DNA from: CAYTGM01 sp964437365
GTDB taxonomy: Bacteria; Sumerlaeota; Sumerlaeia; SLMS01
NCBI GenBank assembly: GCA_964437365.1
Contig: CAYTGM010000025.1
Location: forward strand, 21,269 to 85,268
Length of the DNA stretch: 64,000 nt
Direction of reading: 5' to 3'
Positions 7,760 through 16,982 of this stretch are shown piece by piece (position 1 is the first letter of the stretch; each line of letters begins with the position of its first letter). The notes under the pieces are model-generated. The model was given only the letters and a program-made list of their open reading frames with translations, was not told the origin of the DNA and searched no databases. A program made the translations under genes and the position numbers.

Positions 7760-9256
7760 TCAAGATCCAAAGACTTTGAGATCGATATCATTTTTCTTAA
7801 TGTACTTGTAGAGAGTGGCTCGTCCCATGCCGAGTGCCATGGCTGCTTCTGGAACATTCCCGTTATAGCACTCAAGAGCGTACTCGATCTCCTCTCGTTC
7901 AACCACCTCCAGCTTCTTGACGGGGCGTTTGCCATTCTTGGGAGCGGGGACGGGTGAGGAGGGTCTGGATTCTGACTTTTCGGAATAATCGGTACGGATG
8001 GTCCATTTGCCCGCGCTACTTGAGCTTGTGGATGAGGAGCCTCCATCGAGGGGATCGTTCAAACGCGTTCCGAAATAATTCCTGATGCTTCGCTCATCAA
8101 TTTCATTCTTGTCAGTGAGAAGAGGGATTGCCTGCGCAAAGTTTTTGAGTTCCCGTATATTTCCCGGCCACCGATAACTCTTCAGCAGTTCCATTGCAGC
8201 GGCAGGGATGCTGGGTTTCCCGACTCCTTCTTCATCCAGAAAGAATTTGAGAAGAAGCTCCAGGTCCTCGATGCGATGACGCAGGGGTGGAAGCTTTATG
8301 GGAAAGACGGCAACGCGATAAAAGAGATCTTCACGGAAGTCTCCTTTCTTCACTTCCTTGAGCAGGTCGCGGTGCGTGGCGGACACCAGACGAAAGTCGC
8401 TTTTGATATCTGTTTTCCCACCGACTCGTGTCACACGCTTTTCCTGGAGTGCGCGAAGAAGCTTTGGCTGGATTTCGAGTGGAAGTTCACCGATCTCATC
8501 GAGGAAGAGTGTTCCTCCATGGGCGAGTTCAATCTTCCCGGGGCGCGTATTGACGGCTCCAGTGAAAGCTCCCTTTTCATGGCCAAAGAGTTCGCTTTCG
8601 ACGAGGTTGGGGGGGAGTGCTGCACAGTTGAGTTCTATGAACTTATTCTTACTGCGTGAACTCTTATGGTGAACCGCGCGAGCAATCAGTTCTTTCCCCG
8701 TTCCGCTCTCGCCAAAGATGAGAACAGAGAGGTCTTTTGGGCTGACTTTTTCAACGAGTCGTAAAGCTGCCTTCATCGAATCGCTATGCGTCAGGATTTC
8801 AGGAAAGATGTTATCTCTGAGTGAGCGCTCCATATCCTGGGCGAGAATATTCGCTCGCTCACGCTCGCCTTTGAGCTCGTCGAGTTTCTGTATAGTTAAT
8901 GAGAGTGCCGTTGGCGCGATTGGCTTTGAAAGGAAATAGTCGGATCCACTGCGAGTCGCTTTATTCGCGAGGGATTCGGTATCTTCAGCAGAGATGACAA
9001 CAATCCCCATCTCCGGGTAGCGTTCTCTAAGCTCAGAAACGTATGAAAGGCCATCTTCTTCTCCCAGAAAGACATCAACAATGGCGATGTCCGGTGTTTG
9101 GAGTTCGAGTTGATGTTTTGCCTCTGTGAGATTGCTTGATGCGAGAACCTCCCAACCAACAGAGTTTAAAATATGGCTGATCATCCGAACAGTCATCGGG
9201 TCATCATCTATGATTTGTATAAGTAAAGGTGTCTGTGATGCGCTGAATTCCCTCAC
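7760..9256 (-). CDS. NtrC-family sigma-54-dependent response regulator
   Basis: This 498-residue regulator has three domains. The receiver domain (12-125) has DDD at 17-19, phosphoacceptor D61, S89 and K111. The AAA+ domain (155-385) has Walker A GESGTGKE (182-189), the sigma-54 contact loop GAFTGA (229-234), Walker B LFLDEIGELP and arginine-finger segments. After a Ser/Pro-rich linker comes a Fis-type helix-turn-helix (about 450-495, PEAAMALGMGRATLYKYIKK). It should activate sigma-54 promoters when phosphorylated by an unlinked histidine kinase; none is encoded in the window. It lies upstream of the epimerase and glycosyltransferase with a 112-base gap, so it may or may not share their transcript. 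Confidence 0.93.
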   Translation of the reverse strand: MREFSASQTPLLIQIIDDDPMTVRMISHILNSVGWEVLASSNLTEAKHQLELQTPDIAIVDVFLGEEDGLSYVSELRERYPEMGIVVISAEDTESLANKATRSGSDYFLSKPIAPTALSLTIQKLDELKGERERANILAQDMERSLRDNIFPEILTHSDSMKAALRLVEKVSPKDLSVLIFGESGTGKELIARAVHHKSSRSKNKFIELNCAALPPNLVESELFGHEKGAFTGAVNTRPGKIELAHGGTLFLDEIGELPLEIQPKLLRALQEKRVTRVGGKTDIKSDFRLVSATHRDLLKEVKKGDFREDLFYRVAVFPIKLPPLRHRIEDLELLLKFFLDEEGVGKPSIPAAAMELLKSYRWPGNIRELKNFAQAIPLLTDKNEIDERSIRNYFGTRLNDPLDGGSSSTSSSSAGKWTIRTDYSEKSESRPSSPVPAPKNGKRPVKKLEVVEREEIEYALECYNGNVPEAAMALGMGRATLYKYIKKNDIDLKVFGS

Positions 9257-9640
9257 GGATTAAGCGTCTTCCTCTCAATAGGTATGATATGGCAAAAGGA
9301 ACTTAATTGATTGTATCAATCCTGACACGCTCAATAAATTGCTTCAAAATTATTCCGACCATTGATTAATAATTTGAAGACCATTAGAAGCGATTTTCTC
9401 TCATCTCAATCGAAATTAGTAGCATTAAGTTCAGTCGTGCCAATTACTTACGAACAAGTCTGTACTTTATTCAACCTCAAAACTGCATGTTGTCGAATAA
9501 ATTAGATTTGTATATGAAACTCTCTTACCAGAAGCTTAGGACGGTCTAATCTATTTGACCACTCTATTTTCGAAGAAAGGATCACTGGTTTGTTGGGCAA
9601 TTAGAGTGCCCGTGCGATGTTAGCGCTGATTACCGATCCT
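9257..9640. other. AT-rich intergenic region, 384 bases
   Basis: This region lies between the start of the NtrC-type regulator and the end of the tyrosine-rich secreted protein, both on the minus strand, so it should hold the regulator's promoter. It is AT-rich with several stop codons in every frame. I see no strong hairpin, repeat or RNA gene in it. Confidence 0.5.
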
Positions 9641-10438
9641 TCAGTATTCCTTCTGTGGTAGCTCCACATAAGCATCTTGAGACTCAGTTGCTGAAGGTAA
9701 CTGAGAATTTGCCACCTGAAGGTTACTAAGATCTACATAACGCCCTCTTCGGGTTGTTGTATTATTCTCGACTGCGACAACAGCTGAAGCAGGTGATCTG
9801 TTCCACGAAACTTCTTTCTCTGTCCCGCTGTTGGAATCTAAGCCGACAGAAATATTCACATCGCTGTTGTTGTCTCCGATGTTAATTTCAATTCGGGGCT
9901 TTTCTTCTGTCTGAGCAGGCTGTGAATCCGTCTGGTCTGACTGCATTGATGCTCTTTGGAGCGATGAAGGCGTAAGTTCAGGATTATCAGCGAGGGATAC
10001 GGCTTCCGGGCGGCTGACGACAGGCGTCGTTGGAGCGGAATTATAGACTTCTACCTTGTGGTAGAAAGGGAAGGCTCTTTTTTCTCGGTAATACGCGGGT
10101 GCCGTTGTCGTAGTATTGTACTCATATGAAGGGTAGGATTGAACATAGGTTGGGCGATAGGCAGGTGTATAGCAGCTTGAGGACGAATAGCTATATCCGA
10201 AGCTCACCCGCGGGCGGCGATAGTGATGTCGATTATAATAGCCATAGTTGTAATTAGAGTAATGCGACCTGTATCTTGGTCTGTAGGTATTGCAATAGTT
10301 TGAGCTACCAAGCATATATCCTGTTCCAAAGCCAACGATTCCCCAGAATGCGTTGTCGTCTGTCCAGTCGGCCTGGCTTTGAGTTGGCGCGAAGCAAAGC
10401 GATAATCCAGCTGCGAGAGTGATGAGAAATTTCTTCAT
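9641..10438 (-). CDS. Secreted tyrosine-rich hypothetical protein, 265 aa
   Basis: The start is placed at the ATG at 10438 (MKKFLITLAAGLSLCFAPTQ), preceded by AAGGAAGATGAC. It begins a clear Sec signal peptide ending near QSQA. The mature protein opens with WTDDNAFWGIVGFGTGYMLGSS, a short hydrophobic Gly-rich segment. A low-complexity region of about 100 residues follows, rich in Tyr, Ser, Arg, His and Pro (YRPRYRSHYSNYNYGYYNRH and repeats of that flavour). The C-terminal half is polar and acidic with PRIEINIGDNNSDVNIS. The architecture suggests an envelope or surface protein, possibly cross-linkable through tyrosines; function is unknown. It is transcribed alone. Confidence 0.6.
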   Translation of the reverse strand: MKKFLITLAAGLSLCFAPTQSQADWTDDNAFWGIVGFGTGYMLGSSNYCNTYRPRYRSHYSNYNYGYYNRHHYRRPRVSFGYSYSSSSCYTPAYRPTYVQSYPSYEYNTTTTAPAYYREKRAFPFYHKVEVYNSAPTTPVVSRPEAVSLADNPELTPSSLQRASMQSDQTDSQPAQTEEKPRIEINIGDNNSDVNISVGLDSNSGTEKEVSWNRSPASAVVAVENNTTTRRGRYVDLSNLQVANSQLPSATESQDAYVELPQKEY

Positions 10439-10578
10439 GTCATCTTCCTTATTATGTCCCTTAACTTGGTAAGGTTCAATCACTGAAGAGTCTAGTATCC
10501 TTCCTCTTCAAGTCAAGCTCCATGATTAAATGACTTTCGCTGATGAAATAAAGATAGTATAAATAAACAATCTAAGAC

Positions 10579-10609
10579 GAAAAAGAGCCCCCCATAACCT
10601 GGGAGGCTC
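10579..10609 (-). terminator. Rho-independent terminator after ilvN
   Basis: On the minus strand GAGCCTCCCA-GGTTA-TGGGGGGCTC forms a 10-bp stem with one mismatch, followed by TTTTT (bases 10579-10584 read as A on the plus strand). It begins about 30 bases after the ilvN stop codon. Confidence 0.85.
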
Positions 10610-10638
10610 GTACAATACTGCGTGTGGAGATTCTCGGA

Positions 10639-11202
10639 TCAGGCAGTCAGGCTGTTCTTTTGTTGGAGTCTTTCCTGTTCTTTTCTTATTTCAGTCTGGA
10701 TACCGCCGGGACCACGATTAATGGCCGTTACTCCTGACCGCGCGATTTCTGCGATTTCATAAGGCTCCATGAAAGTCAGGAAATTATCCAGCTTCTCGGG
10801 TGGGCCTATGATTTCAAATGTGAGCGTTCCAGGCGTATAATCTACAGCCTCAGCCTTAAAGAGGTCTCCGATCTTGAGGAGATCGACACGGTTTTCAGGT
10901 GAGCAATTCACTTTCACGAACATCAGCTCGCGGGCGATATAGCTGCCAGAACTGGTGAGGTCCAGTACTCCGATGACTTCGATCAGCTTCTGGAGCTGCT
11001 TTTCAACCTGGTCCAGAATTGATTCATCGCCTCTGACGCGAATCGTAATGCGAGACATGGTTGGATCCTGAGTTGGGCCAACAGTCAGGCTTTCGATATT
11101 GAAGCTACGAGCTGCAAAGAGACCTGCGATACGAGCCAGGACTCCAAACTCGTTTTCAACGAGAGCACTGATCGTATGGAGGAGTTCTTCTGATTGAGAC
11201 AT
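10639..11202 (-). CDS. ilvN: Acetolactate synthase small (regulatory) subunit
   Basis: The 187-residue protein is the regulatory subunit of acetohydroxyacid synthase, the first common enzyme of valine, leucine and isoleucine synthesis. An N-terminal ACT domain (about 8-80) carries the typical HTISALVENEFGVLARIAGL and FNIESLTVGPTQDP segments that bind feedback valine. The C-terminal domain (about 85-165) resembles ALS_ss_C. The usual partner, the catalytic subunit gene ilvB, is not adjacent or anywhere in the window, and neither is ilvC. The gene has its own terminator and sits downstream of gltX, separated by a hairpin. Length fits the family's larger group. Confidence 0.93.
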   Translation of the reverse strand: MSQSEELLHTISALVENEFGVLARIAGLFAARSFNIESLTVGPTQDPTMSRITIRVRGDESILDQVEKQLQKLIEVIGVLDLTSSGSYIARELMFVKVNCSPENRVDLLKIGDLFKAEAVDYTPGTLTFEIIGPPEKLDNFLTFMEPYEIAEIARSGVTAINRGPGGIQTEIRKEQERLQQKNSLTA

Positions 11203-11242
11203 CTTTGGAAAGGTTCCTTTCTGAGTTCCCGCTTAAATAAAG

Positions 11243-11266
11243 ATCGCCGCCGTGTCCGGCGGCGAT
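11243..11266 (-). terminator. Strong GC hairpin between gltX and ilvN
   Basis: ATCGCCGCCG-TGTC-CGGCGGCGAT is a perfect 10-bp stem with a 4-base loop. On the minus strand it is followed by CTTTATTTAA, a weak T-rich run. It lies about 150 bases after the gltX stop and 40 bases before the ilvN start, so it probably ends the gltX transcript. Confidence 0.65.
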
Positions 11267-11416
11267 GATTTCAGTCTAAGCATTAGCCGCGGAAAGTGCT
11301 ATTTCTCAAGCACGACCACTACCACGACATTGTATAAGTTTAAGTTCCGCATTTCTTCTTCATCAAACCTTGGCGAGTTGCTTTCCACCTTGAACGCTTC
11401 GCGTCAACGGCAAATT

Positions 11417-12916
11417 TCACTCATTTACCGGAATGTCGCCTTTCTCGAGGTGCGAAACCACTGTCCTAAGTCGTTTGACTGTTTCTTCCCTGCCAAGTAG
11501 CTCAAGCACTTCAGGCAAGCCCGGTGAGGCCATTGTACCTGTCACTGAGATCCGTACAGGCATGGCTATCTTGCCAAAGCCAATTTCCTTTTCTTCGCTC
11601 AACTGACGCATCGCGGCTTCTACATTCTCGATGGTAAAGACTTCTACTTTCTCAAAGCATTCAATGATCATGTTGATGATCTCGATTGTGTCGTCCCCCT
11701 TGAAGGCTTTCTTCGCGCCTTTAGCATCGTATGTTTCAGGTGCTTCGAAAAAGAACTTCGTCGCGCTCGGAAAGTCAGACAGGAGTCGGCAACGTTCCTG
11801 AACAAGGAGCAGAATCTTAAAGAGCTTCTCCTTTTCCGTTCCCGCTATTTCGTATTCAGCCTTTTCCCAAAAGGGAAGAACTTTTTCATAAAGGTCATCG
11901 GCTGACAGCTGTTTGATATATACACTATTGATGTGAAGGAATTTATCTTCATCAAAGTTTGCATTGGACTTCTGAAGACGACTGAGTGTGAAGTTGTCGA
12001 TCAGCTCATCTGCGGTGAAGATTTCCTGATCGTCAGGGAAGCTCCAGCCAAGAAGAGCGAGGTAGTTGACCATCGCTTCTTTCAAGTATCCCACATCACG
12101 GCGCGCAGAGACGCTCACAGGGAACATCGGATCTGCATCTTCATCCCTCTTTGACATCTTCTTCTTGTTCTTCATAATGAGAGGGATGTGCGTGAAGAGA
12201 GGTGGTTCTGCACCAAGCGCTTCGTATATAAGAACCTGCTTGGCCGAGTTGGTTAAATGGTCAGCTCCACGGATAACATGCGTGATTTCCATCAATACAT
12301 CATCCACCACGCACACAAAGTTATAAAGGGGCATCCCTGGTTTGTCCAATGTGCCAGGACGAGTGAGAATGAAATCATCGATCTCCTTGTTGAGGAATCG
12401 TGTCTTTCCTTCCCCGCCCAGCAGTGTTTCAGGGACATCCGTATAGTCATCATCGGGAGTTTTCAGGCGCCAGACGAAGGGTTCACCGGCTTCCATCTTA
12501 CTTTTCACTTCTTCATCCGTCAGTTTAAGAGCCGCTCTGTCATAGATAGGCGTCTCTTTTTTAGCAATAGCTTCTTCGCGCGCCTTATCCAGTTCTTCGC
12601 GTGATTCAAAGGCTGGATAGATCTTCTTCTCCTGCCAGAGCTGATCCAGTTTCTGCTGGTAGATCTCAAGTCGTTCACTCTGAAAGAATGGTCCTTCATC
12701 CCAATCAAAACCGAGCCACTTCATTGACTCGAGAACTTGATCAGTTGATTCTTTGGTTGAACGCTCTGTGTCAGTATCTTCGACGCGAAGGATAAATGTG
12801 CCGTTGTTCTTTCTCGCCCAAAGCCAGTTGAAGAGTGCTGTGCGAGCACCGCCTAGATGGAGAAAACCAGTCGGAGAGGGAGCGAAGCGTACGCGAACGG
12901 GAGGAGTCTCAGGCAT
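11417..12916 (-). CDS. gltX: Glutamyl-tRNA synthetase
   Basis: This is a class I aminoacyl-tRNA synthetase of 499 residues that charges tRNA-Glu. The HIGH-type motif is HLGGAR in RFAPSPTGFLHLGGARTALF near the N terminus, and the second ATP-binding signature is KKMSKRDEDAD (about residues 253-263). The C-terminal helical anticodon-binding region is complete. The ATG at 12916 shares its A with the TGA stop of the 54-residue gene upstream (TGATG), so translation of the two is coupled. An in-frame TTG one codon earlier would lie inside that upstream gene. Confidence 0.96.
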   Translation of the reverse strand: MPETPPVRVRFAPSPTGFLHLGGARTALFNWLWARKNNGTFILRVEDTDTERSTKESTDQVLESMKWLGFDWDEGPFFQSERLEIYQQKLDQLWQEKKIYPAFESREELDKAREEAIAKKETPIYDRAALKLTDEEVKSKMEAGEPFVWRLKTPDDDYTDVPETLLGGEGKTRFLNKEIDDFILTRPGTLDKPGMPLYNFVCVVDDVLMEITHVIRGADHLTNSAKQVLIYEALGAEPPLFTHIPLIMKNKKKMSKRDEDADPMFPVSVSARRDVGYLKEAMVNYLALLGWSFPDDQEIFTADELIDNFTLSRLQKSNANFDEDKFLHINSVYIKQLSADDLYEKVLPFWEKAEYEIAGTEKEKLFKILLLVQERCRLLSDFPSATKFFFEAPETYDAKGAKKAFKGDDTIEIINMIIECFEKVEVFTIENVEAAMRQLSEEKEIGFGKIAMPVRISVTGTMASPGLPEVLELLGREETVKRLRTVVSHLEKGDIPVNE

Positions 12917-13080
12917 CAATTGTCCTTTCGTGTCTCATCGAGGTACTTCTGGAAATTTTCCATATTATAGGAAATGAATTTATAGGCATCGAGGAGTGTT
13001 TGATACTCGGTGCTCTCTTTATCGTCTTCGAACTCCTTATAGAGTTCTCTTAAATTTACGAGGAATTGTTCTGCTTTCAT
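12916..13080 (-). CDS. 54-residue acidic helical protein coupled to gltX
   Basis: The ATG at 13080 opens a 54-codon frame (begins MKAEQFLVNLRELYKEFEDD, ends LDETRKDN). Its TGA stop overlaps the gltX ATG by one base. The product is acidic, aromatic-rich and predicted almost wholly helical. The full-length open frame, the precise stop-start overlap and its position at the head of the gltX transcript support it as a real gene. I do not recognise the family. It could be a small partner of the synthetase or a short protein whose translation governs gltX expression. Confidence 0.7.
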   Translation of the reverse strand: MKAEQFLVNLRELYKEFEDDKESTEYQTLLDAYKFISYNMENFQKYLDETRKDN

Positions 13081-13177
13081 GTCTTATACCTTCCAGGTTT
13101 GCGAAGCTGGTGGGCATCTAACGGAGCCTACCCCCCTGAACGCAAGGACGGATTCAATTAGGCCATGATCTGGGTGA

Positions 13178-14182
13178 TTATCGCTGGAATTCTGGCAGTT
13201 CGTCTTTGTGAATACAGGCTGCTACGTGACTGGTATCTGAACCTGTAATCTTTTCCAGCGCTGGGACCTCTTTCCTGCATTCCTCGGTCGCAAAGGGGCA
13301 ACGAGGATGAAAAGCACAACCAGGCGGGGGAAAGGCAGGGCTTGGAGGTTCGCCCTTCAGTGGTTCTGACTGCAGCCGATTTCGGGGATCAGGTTTAGGC
13401 ACAGATTCGATCAGGGCTCGTGTGTATGGATGAGAGGGCTTTGCGAAGATTGATTTCGTTGGGCCAATCTCAACAAGTTTCCCCAGGTACATGATCGCCA
13501 CACGGTCACTTATATACTCAACAACTGAGAGGTCATGGGAGATGAAAAGATACGTAAGACTCAGTTCCTTCTGCAAATCGACAAGAATATTCAGGACCTG
13601 AGCCTGAACCGACACATCCAGGGCAGAGACAGGTTCGTCAGCGATGATAAGCCTTGGATTCAGTGTGAGTGCACGGGCGATTCCAATTCTCTGCCTTTGT
13701 CCTCCAGAGAATTCATGCGGATATCTGTTCAGGATCTGATCTGAGAGACCGACTTTTTCAAGAAGCTCAACAACCTTTCTTTCCTGTTCCTGACGCGTAC
13801 CAAGCTTATGAATTACTAAAGGTTCTTGAACGATTTCGCCAACGGTCATACGAGGATTCAACGAACCAAATGGGTTCTGGAAAATCATTTGCAGATCACG
13901 ACGCTTGTGAAAGAGTTCACGTCTGCTCAAATGCGCCAGATCAACTCCGTCCATCAAGACATTTCCGGTTGTTGGAGTTTCAAGTCGCATCAGCGTGCGC
14001 CCCAGCGTCGACTTTCCACAGCCGCTCTCCCCGACAAGTCCCAAGGTCTCCCCTTTGTATATAGTGAATGAAACGCCATTCACCGCTTTAATAGAGCCCT
14101 GCTTGGTCTGGAGGATACCACCGCGAAGAGGATAGTGGAGAGACAGGTCGTTAACGATCAGGAGCGGCTCAGGAGTCGTCAT
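13178..14182 (-). CDS. Peptide ABC transporter ATPase, DppF/OppF type
   Basis: The 334-residue ATPase has Walker A GESGCGKSTLGR, signature FSGGQRQRIGIARAL, Walker B LIIADEPVSALD, and the Opp/Dpp-type C-terminal extension with four cysteines typical of the iron-sulfur-like motif (C-x-F-x-P-R-C-P...C...C). The start ATG at 14182 overlaps the end of the preceding ATPase gene by 14 bases; the frame is open further upstream only inside that gene. It is the last gene of the five-gene importer operon. In the enterobacterial Yej system the two ATPase domains are fused in one YejF; here they are separate proteins. Confidence 0.92.
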   Translation of the reverse strand: MTTPEPLLIVNDLSLHYPLRGGILQTKQGSIKAVNGVSFTIYKGETLGLVGESGCGKSTLGRTLMRLETPTTGNVLMDGVDLAHLSRRELFHKRRDLQMIFQNPFGSLNPRMTVGEIVQEPLVIHKLGTRQEQERKVVELLEKVGLSDQILNRYPHEFSGGQRQRIGIARALTLNPRLIIADEPVSALDVSVQAQVLNILVDLQKELSLTYLFISHDLSVVEYISDRVAIMYLGKLVEIGPTKSIFAKPSHPYTRALIESVPKPDPRNRLQSEPLKGEPPSPAFPPPGCAFHPRCPFATEECRKEVPALEKITGSDTSHVAACIHKDELPEFQR

Positions 14183-15161
14183 TGACGCCTCCCAGCGGGT
14201 AGTGACAGGCAACAAAATGTGAATCACTGATTTCTCGTAGTGGCGGTTCTTCAGCCTTGCACTTTTCATCTGCATAAGGACAGCGCGAGGCGAATCGACA
14301 GCCTCTGGGGGGATCGATCATCGAAGGAACAGTGCCTTTGATGGCGTAAAGCCTCTGTGACTTATCGATTCCCGGCCTGGGGATACTGTTCATTAGACCT
14401 TCTGTATAAGGGTGCCTGGTTTTTTCCACGAGCGCGTAGACATCTGCTTTTTCTACAACTTTCCCTGCATACATGACAGCAACGTCGTCACACAGCTCAG
14501 CGATCACACCAAGATCGTGCGTGATAAAGATAACGCTCATTTCTTTGCGCTTCTGCATGTCTTTGATGAGGTAGAGAATCTGCTTCTGGATCGTTACATC
14601 AAGTGCCGTCGTTGGCTCGTCAGCTATAAGAAGCTCTGGTTCTGAAAGAAGTGCGAGTGCTATCAGGACCCGCTGTTTCATCCCTCCGGAGAGCTCATGA
14701 GGATAACTCAGCAGACGTTCCCGAGGATCGGGAATACCTACTTGAGCAAGCGCCTTCTCGGCTTTTTTGAGGGCTTCCAATTTTCCGAGCCCTTCGCGCT
14801 TCTTCAAAACTTCCTGAAAAACTCTACCGACAGAAAACACCGGATTGAGAGATGTCAGCGGATCCTGAAAGATCATGGCAATCTCAGTGCCTCGTATATC
14901 AGGCATCTCTTTGATTGGAAGCTGAAGGAGGTCTCTTTCTTTCCAGAGAATGCGACCATTTGTAATCTTACCGGGAGGATCAGGGACAAGACGTAGAATT
15001 GAAAGTGCTGTGACGCTCTTCCCACAGCCTGATTCTCCTACAACGCCGAGTATACGACCTTTCTGAACCGAAAGGCTGACGCCATCGACAGCTTGAAGGT
15101 CACCTTTCTCAGTCGTAAAGGTGACCCTCAGATCTTCTATACTCAGAATCGGGTCCGGCAA
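14169..15161 (-). CDS. Peptide ABC transporter ATPase, DppD/OppD type
   Basis: The 330-residue ATPase has Walker A GESGCGKSVTALS, Q-loop MIFQDPLTSLNP, signature LSGGMKQRVLIALAL and Walker B LLIADEPTTALD. A C-terminal oligopeptide-transporter domain carries spaced cysteines (CRFASRCPYADEKC). It forms the ATPase pair with the next gene and powers the YejB/YejE-like permeases encoded upstream. The gene starts 6 bases after the solute-binding protein gene, consistent with one operon. Confidence 0.92.
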   Translation of the reverse strand: MPDPILSIEDLRVTFTTEKGDLQAVDGVSLSVQKGRILGVVGESGCGKSVTALSILRLVPDPPGKITNGRILWKERDLLQLPIKEMPDIRGTEIAMIFQDPLTSLNPVFSVGRVFQEVLKKREGLGKLEALKKAEKALAQVGIPDPRERLLSYPHELSGGMKQRVLIALALLSEPELLIADEPTTALDVTIQKQILYLIKDMQKRKEMSVIFITHDLGVIAELCDDVAVMYAGKVVEKADVYALVEKTRHPYTEGLMNSIPRPGIDKSQRLYAIKGTVPSMIDPPRGCRFASRCPYADEKCKAEEPPLREISDSHFVACHYPLGGVNDDS

Positions 15162-15167
15162 AGAGAA

Positions 15168-16964
15168 TTAATTCCCCTCAAGACTTTCTTTCACACCGTA
15201 GGGATCCACCACAAGTGGGTTCGATGAAGAGAGCTTTTTGCCCTCCTTCATCGCCGCTTTCACTTCCTTCTCTTTCTCCTGGTCGATCCAGAAAACCTGG
15301 TACTCCATATGACTCTGAGTTCTTTTTGGGAAATAGGAATCAGGAAACTTCACGTAATCCCAATAAGCAATGCGCATGCTGGGCGAAAACCAGAAAGGAA
15401 TAATAAAGGCCTCGTCCTGAATGATCCGGTCGAGCTCATGCATCGCATCCATGCGTTCCTGCTCATTCATGCTGAACCGGTATGTGTCTATAAGCTTATC
15501 CGTCTCTTCTGACCCAAAAGCAAAGAAGTTGTTCGTTTGTGGCTTATCTTTGAACTCAGTCGAAAAATACTGGTGAGGTGCAGGGTAGAAGTTTGCGGTC
15601 ATGCTAGTCATGCTTGCTTCATAAGCCTTTTCGCGAATATTCTCGAAGAGAGCGACGCGTTCCAGGAGCTGCAGCTTCATGTTAACGCCGGCTCTTTTAA
15701 AGGTGTTTTGGATCACAGTAAGATGTCGTTCAAAGCTTTTGCTACCATAGCTCAGGGTGAATTCCGCTTTTTCTCCCTTATCGTTTACAAGGTAGCCATC
15801 TGGTCCTCGTTTCGTGAACCCTGCGGCACGAAGATGTTTCACACCTGTTTTCGGATCGTAGGGATAAGGAGAAAGTTCAGGGTTCGCGTAGGGGGTTCCT
15901 TCGAATGGTGATGTTTGACGATAATAGCTGTTATACATGAGCTTGCTATTCAGCTCATCAAAATTGAAGAGGTACTGCAGCCCCTGACGAAAGTCCTTAT
16001 TCTGGAAGACCGGCTTGCTGAGATTCATAATGATACCAGACAGGCCGATCGGTTGTTTCAAAAAGACCTCTGTCTTACTTGCCCAACCATTATTGATCGC
16101 TTCAAAGTCAGACTTCGTAGCCCATAGCCTGGAAGAGTTGAAAGAATAGAAACTCAATTCTCCTTTCTGGAAATAATCCAGTGCTCTTTCCGGGTCTGAA
16201 ATGACTTTCAAGACGTATTCGTCAACATTGAAGACCCCCTGAAAGTAATGGTGATCATATCCCCACCAGTCTTCAATACGTTTGAAAGTAACGCTTTCGT
16301 TTAAGACCCAACTGTCTATCGTATAGGCTCCGTGGACAACCGGGGGAGTAAAGTTGGAATCATCAACCCATGTCTCGGTCAATTCAATCGTGTGCTCGGG
16401 CATCGGGAAGAGAGCATAATCGTATAGAGGACGCCATGATTCTTTCGTGCCTACTACCTTGATCGTATAGTCATCGATTTTCTCAACGGACTCTATATAA
16501 TCTTCTACGTATTGATTATAGAAAGGGTCTCGAATGTGCGGAGAACGCATCATCTCTACCGTGAACAGATAGTCATCAGCGGTCACTTTTTCTCCATCAC
16601 TCCACCGTGCGCGCTCGTCAAGCTTGTAATAAACAGTCTTGTTGTCGGGTTGAACCGACCAGTGGGTCGCCAGGAGTGGAATGAAATTATCGGTCGTAGG
16701 ATGAAGACCAACAAGAGTAAGGTCTTTCGTCTGTGGGTTATTCCAATTGGCAAACATACTGTTCGAGTTTGGTCCGAAAATCCGGAACGACTGTGGGTAT
16801 CCTATTGTATAGTCAACAAAGGTTCCCCCTTTCACAGCTGCGGGATCACCAATAGATGGATCATCCATATTTGTCTCCCATGCGATCCCTTCGGGCAGTT
16901 GGCTAAGAGCGACTGCGGGAAACGCAAAGGCAAGAGATGTCAAAATCTTCAAGAATGTCTTCAT
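15168..16964 (-). CDS. Periplasmic peptide-binding protein, YejA-like (SBP family 5)
   Basis: The 598-residue protein has a Sec signal peptide (KILTSLAFAFPAVALSQ). A long solute-binding family 5 domain follows. AVKGGTFVDYTIGYPQSF near the mature N terminus matches the conserved KGG-T opening of this family. The length and the adjacent YejB/YejE-type permeases place it with YejA-like proteins, which in enterobacteria bind peptides and the antibiotic microcin C. It lies 18 bases after the YejE-like gene. The peptide ligand here is unknown; nutrient oligopeptides or recycled wall peptides are the plausible candidates. Confidence 0.88.
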   Translation of the reverse strand: MKTFLKILTSLAFAFPAVALSQLPEGIAWETNMDDPSIGDPAAVKGGTFVDYTIGYPQSFRIFGPNSNSMFANWNNPQTKDLTLVGLHPTTDNFIPLLATHWSVQPDNKTVYYKLDERARWSDGEKVTADDYLFTVEMMRSPHIRDPFYNQYVEDYIESVEKIDDYTIKVVGTKESWRPLYDYALFPMPEHTIELTETWVDDSNFTPPVVHGAYTIDSWVLNESVTFKRIEDWWGYDHHYFQGVFNVDEYVLKVISDPERALDYFQKGELSFYSFNSSRLWATKSDFEAINNGWASKTEVFLKQPIGLSGIIMNLSKPVFQNKDFRQGLQYLFNFDELNSKLMYNSYYRQTSPFEGTPYANPELSPYPYDPKTGVKHLRAAGFTKRGPDGYLVNDKGEKAEFTLSYGSKSFERHLTVIQNTFKRAGVNMKLQLLERVALFENIREKAYEASMTSMTANFYPAPHQYFSTEFKDKPQTNNFFAFGSEETDKLIDTYRFSMNEQERMDAMHELDRIIQDEAFIIPFWFSPSMRIAYWDYVKFPDSYFPKRTQSHMEYQVFWIDQEKEKEVKAAMKEGKKLSSSNPLVVDPYGVKESLEGN

Positions 16965-16982
16965 GGTTATACCTCTTTTCGA

